A DNA stretch of 57,131 nt from Streptomyces beigongshangae (GTDB taxonomy: Bacteria; Actinomycetota; Actinomycetes; Streptomycetales; Streptomycetaceae), in the NCBI RefSeq assembly GCF_019710745.1, contig NZ_JAHKJW010000026.1, positions 60,078-117,208 of the forward strand, read 5' to 3'. How positions within the stretch are numbered: the first letter of the stretch is position 1; the number at the start of each line of letters is the position of its first letter. The position numbers and the translations under genes are program-made. Under the pieces are notes generated by a model, which saw only the letters and a program-made list of their open reading frames with translations, had not been told where the DNA came from and made no database searches. This document shows positions 51,832 to 57,131 of the stretch, piece by piece.

Positions 51832-53481
51832 GTGACCCCCCTCTACGCGCGTCGCCGTCGCACCACCCTGGCCGTCGCCACGGCCGTCGCGGCCGGAGCC
51901 CTCCTCACCACCGGTCTGACCACCGGTGCCTCCGCCCAGAGCCCCGCCGAGCAGTCCGACACGACCCTCGCCGCGTCGCCGGTCCAGCTCTCCGCGGCGG
52001 CCCGCACGGGCCTCATCGCGAAGGCCGACGCCGCGACCGCGGAGACGGCCGACGAGATAGGTCTCGGCACCAAGGAGAGACTGGTCGTCAGAGACGTCGT
52101 CAAGAACGTCGACGGCACGACCCACACCCGTTACGAGCGCACCTACGACGGGCTGCCGGTGCTCGGCGGCGACCTGGTCGTGCACCGGGACAAGGCCGGC
52201 ACGACCCAGGGCGTGACCAGGGCGACCAAGGCGACGATCAAGGTCGCCGACCTCACTCCGGCCATCGCCCGGTCCACCGCCGAGAAGCAGGCCGTGGCGG
52301 CCGCGAAGGCCGAGGGCAGCACCAAGTCGGCCGCCGACAAGGCGCCCCGCAAGGTCGTCTGGGCGGCCGACGGCAAGCCGGTCCTGGCCTACGAGACGGT
52401 CGTCGGCGGCTTCCAGCACGACGGCACCCCGCAGGAGCTGCACGTCGTCACCGACGCCGGGACGGGCGAGAAGCTGTACGAGTGGGAGGCGATCCAGACC
52501 GGCACCGGCAACAGCCAGTACGCCGGCAAGGTCACCATCGGCACCTCGCTCTCCGGCTCGACGTACCAGCTCAACGACACGTCGCGCGGCGGCCACAAGA
52601 CGTACAACCTGAACCGGGGGACGTCCGGCACCGGCACCCTCTTCACCGACGCGGACGACGTCTGGGGCACGGGCGCGGCGTCCAACACCCAGACGGCGGG
52701 CGTCGACGCGCACTACGGGGCCCAGGTCACCTGGGACTTCTACAAGAACGTGCTCGGCCGCAGCGGCATCAAGAACAACGGGGTCGCCGCCTACTCCCGC
52801 GTCCACTACGGGAACGCGTACGTCAACGCCTTCTGGAGCGACAGCTGCTTCTGCATGACGTACGGCGACGGCTCGGGCAACACCAAGCCGCTCACCTCGA
52901 TCGACGTCGCGGGCCACGAGATGACCCACGGCGTCACCTCGAACACGGCGGGCCTGGTCTACAGCGGTGAGTCGGGCGGCCTGAACGAGGCCACCTCCGA
53001 CATCTTCGGCACGGCGGTGGAGTTCTACGCGGCCAACTCCTCCGACGTGGGCGACTACCTCGTCGGCGAGAAGATCAACATCAACGGCAACGGCACCCCG
53101 CTGCGCTACATGGACAAGCCGAGCAAGGACGGCTCGTCCAGGGACAGCTGGTCCTCCAACCTCGGCTCGATCGACGTCCACTACTCCTCGGGTCCCGCCA
53201 ACCACTTCTTCTACCTCCTCTCGGAGGGCAGCGGCGCCAAGACGATCAACGGGGTGAGCTACAACTCCCCGACGTCGAACGGCTCGACGGTCACCGGCAT
53301 CGGCCGCGACAAGGCGACCAGGATCTGGTACAAGGCGCTCACCGAGTACATGACGTCCACGACGAAGTACGCGGGCGCCCGTACGGCGACCCTGAGCGCG
53401 GCGTCGGCGCTGTACGGCGGCACGGCGAGCACGGAGTACAAGGCGGTCGCGGCGGCCTGGTCCGCCGTGAACGTGAACTGA
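51832..53481 (+). CDS. secreted M4-family (thermolysin-like) metalloprotease
   Basis: A zinc endopeptidase precursor of 549 residues, secreted to digest protein. It has a signal peptide (LYARRRRTTLAVATAVAAGA), a long FTP/PepSY propeptide (to about residue 215), then the mature domain. The zinc site is HEMTH (His362-His366) with the downstream Glu in GGLNEATSDIFG; the active-site His is in DVHYSSGPANHFFYLLS. The start is GTG at 51832 with AAGGAG 5 nt upstream. It stands alone, with its own regulatory region and a downstream terminator. Confidence 0.96.
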   Translation: MTPLYARRRRTTLAVATAVAAGALLTTGLTTGASAQSPAEQSDTTLAASPVQLSAAARTGLIAKADAATAETADEIGLGTKERLVVRDVVKNVDGTTHTRYERTYDGLPVLGGDLVVHRDKAGTTQGVTRATKATIKVADLTPAIARSTAEKQAVAAAKAEGSTKSAADKAPRKVVWAADGKPVLAYETVVGGFQHDGTPQELHVVTDAGTGEKLYEWEAIQTGTGNSQYAGKVTIGTSLSGSTYQLNDTSRGGHKTYNLNRGTSGTGTLFTDADDVWGTGAASNTQTAGVDAHYGAQVTWDFYKNVLGRSGIKNNGVAAYSRVHYGNAYVNAFWSDSCFCMTYGDGSGNTKPLTSIDVAGHEMTHGVTSNTAGLVYSGESGGLNEATSDIFGTAVEFYAANSSDVGDYLVGEKININGNGTPLRYMDKPSKDGSSRDSWSSNLGSIDVHYSSGPANHFFYLLSEGSGAKTINGVSYNSPTSNGSTVTGIGRDKATRIWYKALTEYMTSTTKYAGARTATLSAASALYGGTASTEYKAVAAAWSAVNVN

Positions 53482-53504
53482 CTGACGCCCCGGCAATCGC
53501 GCGC

Positions 53505-53542
53505 GGGCGGTACCCGGGACGAGGCATCCCCGGGTACCGCCC
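53505..53542. terminator. terminator of the metalloprotease gene
   Basis: Perfect 14-bp arms (53505-53518, 53529-53542) around a 10-nt loop, 23 bp after the stop. Both this hairpin and the next one (54066-54098) contain GGTACCCGGG-type arms. Confidence 0.85.
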
Positions 53543-53556
53543 TACTCTTGGTGCCC

Positions 53557-54066
53557 ATGCCCTTCACCTACGAGGACGTGGGCGCGACCCGCGACGGCCG
53601 GTGCCCGCCCGGTTTCCACCCCCTGCACGTCCGCAGCCGCATCGGTGAGGGCCAGGAGGTCTTCAGGTCCGCCTCGCGGGCGGTCCTGACCTGGGAACTC
53701 CACAGGGCCGTCGGCGTCACGATCACCACGGACGCCGCGGAGGCCGCGCCGGGCGTCGACGTGACGGTCGGTCTGGGCCCTCTCATAAAGGCCCCCTGCC
53801 GCGTCGTCTGGACCCTGGACGAGCCCCGCCGCGCCGGCTGGGCCTACGGCACGCTGCCCGGCCACCCGGAGTCCGGCGAGGAGGCATTCGTGGTCGACCG
53901 CACGGGCGACGGCACGGTCTGGCTGACCGTGACCGCCTTCAGCCGCCCGGCGAAGTGGTACGCGAAGGCGGGCGGGGCGGCGACCCGCGGGCTGCAGCAC
54001 GCGTACGCACGGCGGTGCGGGGCGGTGCTGCGGCGGATCTGCACGGAGGACGGCGGGGCGGCCTAG
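53557..54066 (+). CDS. DUF1990 family protein
   Basis: A 169-residue protein of the DUF1990 family, known in plants and bacteria and of uncertain function. It contains FTYEDVGATRDGRCPPGFH at the N-terminus, VGLGPLIKAPCRVVWTLDE in the middle and FSRPAKWYAKAGG near the C-terminus. No signal peptide or membrane segment. ATG at 53557; 75 bp after the protease stop, but separated by its terminator, so it probably has its own promoter. Confidence 0.85.
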   Translation: MPFTYEDVGATRDGRCPPGFHPLHVRSRIGEGQEVFRSASRAVLTWELHRAVGVTITTDAAEAAPGVDVTVGLGPLIKAPCRVVWTLDEPRRAGWAYGTLPGHPESGEEAFVVDRTGDGTVWLTVTAFSRPAKWYAKAGGAATRGLQHAYARRCGAVLRRICTEDGGAA

Positions 54067-54098
54067 GGTACCCGGGGCGCGACGCGCCCCGGGTACCC
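54066..54098. terminator. bidirectional terminator between DUF1990 and glgP
   Basis: Perfect 15-bp arms (54066-54080, 54084-54098) close on a 3-nt loop; the stem begins at the last base of the DUF1990 stop. It serves both convergent genes. Three CCGGCCGTGT units follow at about 54108-54137. Confidence 0.88.
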
Positions 54099-54144
54099 CG
54101 TCGTGACCGGCCGTGTCCGGCCGTGTCCGGCCGTGTCCGGCGAC

Positions 54145-56763
54145 TCAGCGCATCAGGACCCCCGCCCCCTCCCCCATCCCCTCCGAAGGCACCGCCACCA
54201 GGCCCAGCTCCGCGCCGGAGGCGAGAAGGCGGTGGGCCGGGAGGACGCGGACCGTGTAGCCGAAGGGGCCCGTGCGGTCCAGGGAGAGCGGGCCCTCGTA
54301 CAGCCAGCGGCCCTCCTGGTCCGGGCCGCCCGCCGGTTTCAGCGGGAACGCCGTGCCGTCCGTGATGCGGTCCTGCGAGTCGACGCGGCCCGAGACCGCC
54401 TGGACCTCCACGTCGTCCGGGACCAGGTCGCCCAGGCCCACCAGGACCCGCAGGGAGAGCGTGGAGCCCAGCTCGGCCGTCGCGGTCACGGCCGTGGTCT
54501 CGACGTGGTCGACCGTGACGTGCGGCCAGGCCGCGCGCACCCGGGACTTCCACACCGCCAGCTCCCTCGCGCAGGAGTGGTCCATGGAGCGGTGGGCCTG
54601 GGCCGCCGGGGCGTAGAGGCGTTCCACGTACTCGCGGACCATCCGGCCCGCCAGGACCTTCGGGCCCAGGTGGGTCAGGGTCTGGCGGACCATCTCGATC
54701 CAGCGGTCGGGCAGGCCGGCCTGCCCCTGTTCGTAGAAGCGCGGCGCCACCCGCTGCTCCAGCAGGTCGTAGAGGGCGGTCGCCTCCAGTTCGTCGCGGC
54801 GGTCGTCGTCGACCGCGCTGCCGTCCGCCGTGGGGATCGCCCAGCCGAAGTCGGGCCGGAACCACTCGTCCCACCAGCCGTCCAGGACGGAGAGGTTGAG
54901 ACAGCCGTTCAGCGCCGCCTTCATGCCCGACGTCCCGCACGCCTCCAGGGGCCGCAGCGGGTTGTTGAGCCAGATGTCGCAGCCCGGGTACAGCTTCTGC
55001 GCCATCGCCATGCCGTAGTCGGGGAGGAAGACGATCCGGTGGCGTACGCGCGGGTCGTCGGCGAAGCGCACCAGTTCCTGGACGAGGCGCTTGCCGCCGT
55101 CGTCGGCCGGGTGGGCCTTGCCCGCCACCACGATCTGGACGGGCCGCTCGGGGTGCAGCAGCAGGTCCATGAGCCGGTCCCGGTCCCGCAGCATCAGCGT
55201 CAGGCGCTTGTACGACGGCACGCGGCGCGCGAAGCCGATCGTCAGCACGTCCGGGTCCAGTACGCCGTCGACCCAGCCCAGTTCCGCCGTCCCGGCGCCG
55301 CGCTGCCGCCAGGACGCGTACAGCCGCTCCCGCACCTCCGTCACCAGCTGCTCGCGCAGGGAGCGCCGCAGCTCCCAGATGTCCTGGTCGGGGATGTCGG
55401 CGACGGCGTCCCAGGTGTCGGAGCCGCCGACGGTGAGCGCGTCCTCGGTGCGGTGCGCGCCGATCTGCCGGGCGCCGAGCCGCAGCACCTCGGGCGCCAC
55501 CCAGGTGGGGGCGTGGACGCCGTTCGTCACGGAGGTGATGGGGACCTCGGCCGGGTCGAAGCCCGGCCACAGCCCGGAGAACATCTCGCGGCTCACCTGG
55601 CCGTGCAGCAGGGAGACGCCGTTCGCCCGCTGGCCGAGCCGCAGGCCCATCACCGCCATGTTGAAGAGGTTCGGCTCGCCGCCCGGATAGGTCTCCATGC
55701 CGAGTTGCAGGATGCGCTCGACGTCGATGCGCGGGAGCTCGGCGGCGGGCCCGAAGTGGCGCGCCACCAGCTCGCGGTCGAAGCGGTCGATGCCGGCGGG
55801 CACCGGGGTGTGGGTCGTGAAGACGGTCCCGGCCCTGACCGCCTCCAGCGCGGCGTCGAAGTCGAGGTCCTCCCCGGACAGCTCGTGGATGCGCTCCAGA
55901 CCGAGGAAGCCCGCGTGCCCCTCGTTCGTGTGGAACACCTCGGGCCGCGCGTGGCCCGTCAGCCGGCAGTACGTGCGCACGGCCCGCACCCCGCCGATGC
56001 CGAGCAGCATCTCCTGGAGCAGCCGGTGCTCGCTGCCGCCGCCGTAGAGCCGGTCGGTGACGCCCCGCTCGCCGAGGTCGTTCTCCTCGACGTCGGAGTC
56101 GAGCAGCAGCAGCGGGACCCGGCCGACCTGGGCCAGCCAGATCCGCGCGTGCAGCGCCGTGCCGCCGGGCAGGGCGAGGGACACCCGGGAGGGGGTGCCG
56201 TCGGGTTCGCGCAGCAGGGACAGGGGCAGTTCGTTGGGGTCCAGGACCGGATAGTGCTCCTGCTGCCAGCCGTCCCGGGACAGGGACTGACGGAAGTAGC
56301 CGTGCCGGTAGAGGAGGCCCACGCCGATCAGGGGCACGCCGAGGTCGCTGGCCGCCTTGAGGTGGTCCCCGGCGAGGATGCCGAGGCCCCCGGAGTACTG
56401 CGGCAGCGCGGCCGTGATGCCGAACTCGGGCGAGAAGTAGGCGATGGCGTCGGGCAGCCCCGCCGGCTGGGACTGGTACCAGCGGTCCCCCGTCACGTAG
56501 TCCTTGAGGTCGTCGGCGGCCGCGGACAGCCGCCGCAGGAAGCGCCGGTCCGCCGAGAGCTGGGCCAGCCGTCCGGACGACACGCTGCCGAGGAGGCGTA
56601 CGGGGTCGCGTCCGGAGACGGCCCAGCGCTCGGGGTCGACGGACTGGAAGAGGTCACGGGTCTCGGCGTGCCAGGACCAGCGCAGGTTGCGCGCCAGATC
56701 ACTGAGGGGGTGGAGTGCTTCGGGGAGTACGGGGCGCACGGTGAACCTGCGGATGGCCTTCAC
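54145..56763 (-). CDS. glgP: alpha-glucan phosphorylase GlgP
   Basis: A PLP-dependent phosphorylase of 872 residues that releases glucose 1-phosphate from glycogen ends. An N-terminal actinobacterial glucan-binding region (DUF3417, with LARNLRWSWH) precedes the phosphorylase core. The PLP lysine is in CGTSGMKAALNG and the C-terminal half has YSGGLGILAGDHLKAASDLG, a hallmark of this group. I choose GTG at 56763 with GGTGG 7 nt upstream; longer frames upstream are not conserved. With GlgX it would break glycogen down fully; genes for the GlgE maltose route may lie just beyond the window. Confidence 0.92.
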   Translation of the reverse strand: MKAIRRFTVRPVLPEALHPLSDLARNLRWSWHAETRDLFQSVDPERWAVSGRDPVRLLGSVSSGRLAQLSADRRFLRRLSAAADDLKDYVTGDRWYQSQPAGLPDAIAYFSPEFGITAALPQYSGGLGILAGDHLKAASDLGVPLIGVGLLYRHGYFRQSLSRDGWQQEHYPVLDPNELPLSLLREPDGTPSRVSLALPGGTALHARIWLAQVGRVPLLLLDSDVEENDLGERGVTDRLYGGGSEHRLLQEMLLGIGGVRAVRTYCRLTGHARPEVFHTNEGHAGFLGLERIHELSGEDLDFDAALEAVRAGTVFTTHTPVPAGIDRFDRELVARHFGPAAELPRIDVERILQLGMETYPGGEPNLFNMAVMGLRLGQRANGVSLLHGQVSREMFSGLWPGFDPAEVPITSVTNGVHAPTWVAPEVLRLGARQIGAHRTEDALTVGGSDTWDAVADIPDQDIWELRRSLREQLVTEVRERLYASWRQRGAGTAELGWVDGVLDPDVLTIGFARRVPSYKRLTLMLRDRDRLMDLLLHPERPVQIVVAGKAHPADDGGKRLVQELVRFADDPRVRHRIVFLPDYGMAMAQKLYPGCDIWLNNPLRPLEACGTSGMKAALNGCLNLSVLDGWWDEWFRPDFGWAIPTADGSAVDDDRRDELEATALYDLLEQRVAPRFYEQGQAGLPDRWIEMVRQTLTHLGPKVLAGRMVREYVERLYAPAAQAHRSMDHSCARELAVWKSRVRAAWPHVTVDHVETTAVTATAELGSTLSLRVLVGLGDLVPDDVEVQAVSGRVDSQDRITDGTAFPLKPAGGPDQEGRWLYEGPLSLDRTGPFGYTVRVLPAHRLLASGAELGLVAVPSEGMGEGAGVLMR

Positions 56764-57131
56764 GAGCTTTCCACCTTCACAAACGACGTACCGGGGCGGC
56801 GTACCAGGGTCTTGGCCCGGCCGCCGGTCCCCCGCGGTGCCCGCCCTGCCGGGCGGACGGACGGGAGCCCGGTGGCCGGGCCGTGAGGGACACACGTCGG
56901 TGTGCGCCCTTCGTCATCCACGACGGTAACGGCGAGGGCGCCCTCGCAACTACGGCGCACAGCACTCGGCCCGGTGCGCCGTACCACGGCCGCGGGCCGT
57001 CCGCGGCAGGTCACGCCCCGCTCCGCAGCCGCGGATGCCGGGGCCCATGCCCTTCGCGGCCGGTCCGCGCCACCGTGGCGGTTCCGTTCCCGCCGTGGCC
57101 GCCGGGTGTGCCGTCCGGGTGATATGGCCGA
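56764..57131. other. glgP upstream region to window end
   Basis: A 368-bp stretch with no coding frame that I trust. It contains a perfect 16-bp palindrome, GCGAGGGCGCCCTCGC, at 56932-56947, and a CACAC/GTGTG hairpin near 56892-56905, either of which could be a control site for glgP or for a divergent gene beyond the window. Confidence 0.55.

Overview
The window is Streptomyces-like chromosomal DNA: very high G+C, coding frames with almost only G or C at third codon positions, frequent GTG/TTG starts behind AAGGAG/GGGAGG ribosome binding sites, and several families typical of the genus (XRE with DUF397, RsbW-like ATPases without partners, EF-hand CabC-like protein, Tat-exported amidase, tandem glycine riboswitch). 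No rRNA, tRNA, CRISPR array or prophage was seen.

Layout. 1-5.6 kb: housekeeping genes on the minus strand (edge-truncated gene, ligA, MetE-like protein, SDR, LOG-like protein) and a DUF427 gene. 5.7-8.1 kb: small accessory genes, namely a toxin-antitoxin pair whose PIN toxin has lost its middle, and a WhiJ-type trio (ATPase, XRE regulator, DUF397). 8.1-10.1 kb: mnmA and a secreted amidase. 10.1-18.6 kb: an island with a five-gene putative specialised-metabolism cluster (TauD-like oxygenase, HemN-like radical SAM enzyme, GT-B glycosyltransferase, VioC-like oxygenase, APH-like kinase), then a WYL regulator facing a VOC gene, then an internally deleted IS481-type transposase remnant. The island separates mnmA from a cysteine desulfurase, which normally supplies sulfur to MnmA.

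18.7-23.5 kb: cysteine desulfurase, TesB-like thioesterase, glutamate dehydrogenase and a TRIC/UPF0126 channel; gdhA is bracketed by short tandem repeats. 23.5-29.9 kb: a five-gene oligopeptide/dipeptide ABC importer operon with stem-loops around the binding-protein gene and a 22-bp-stem terminator. 30.2-32.9 kb: two SseB-family genes and a P-loop kinase-like gene. 33.1-37.7 kb: glycine riboswitch, gcvT, gcvH, glyA, sdaA, a route from glycine through serine to pyruvate. 37.9-43.8 kb: GH25-like protein, MOSC protein, EF-hand protein, RsbW-like ATPase, crotonase and two neighbouring L,D-transpeptidase lipoproteins. 44.1-56.8 kb: glgX and glgP (glycogen breakdown) with, between them, an asymmetric heterodimeric ABC exporter, a 763-bp array of 109 tandem heptamers that can form G-quadruplexes, a secreted M4 metalloprotease and a DUF1990 gene.

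The two most unusual things are the 10.1-16.6 kb cluster, whose gene combination I cannot match to a known pathway and whose product is unknown, and the GGGCTCC heptamer array at 50.5-51.25 kb. All functions are inferred from sequence families; no database search was run.
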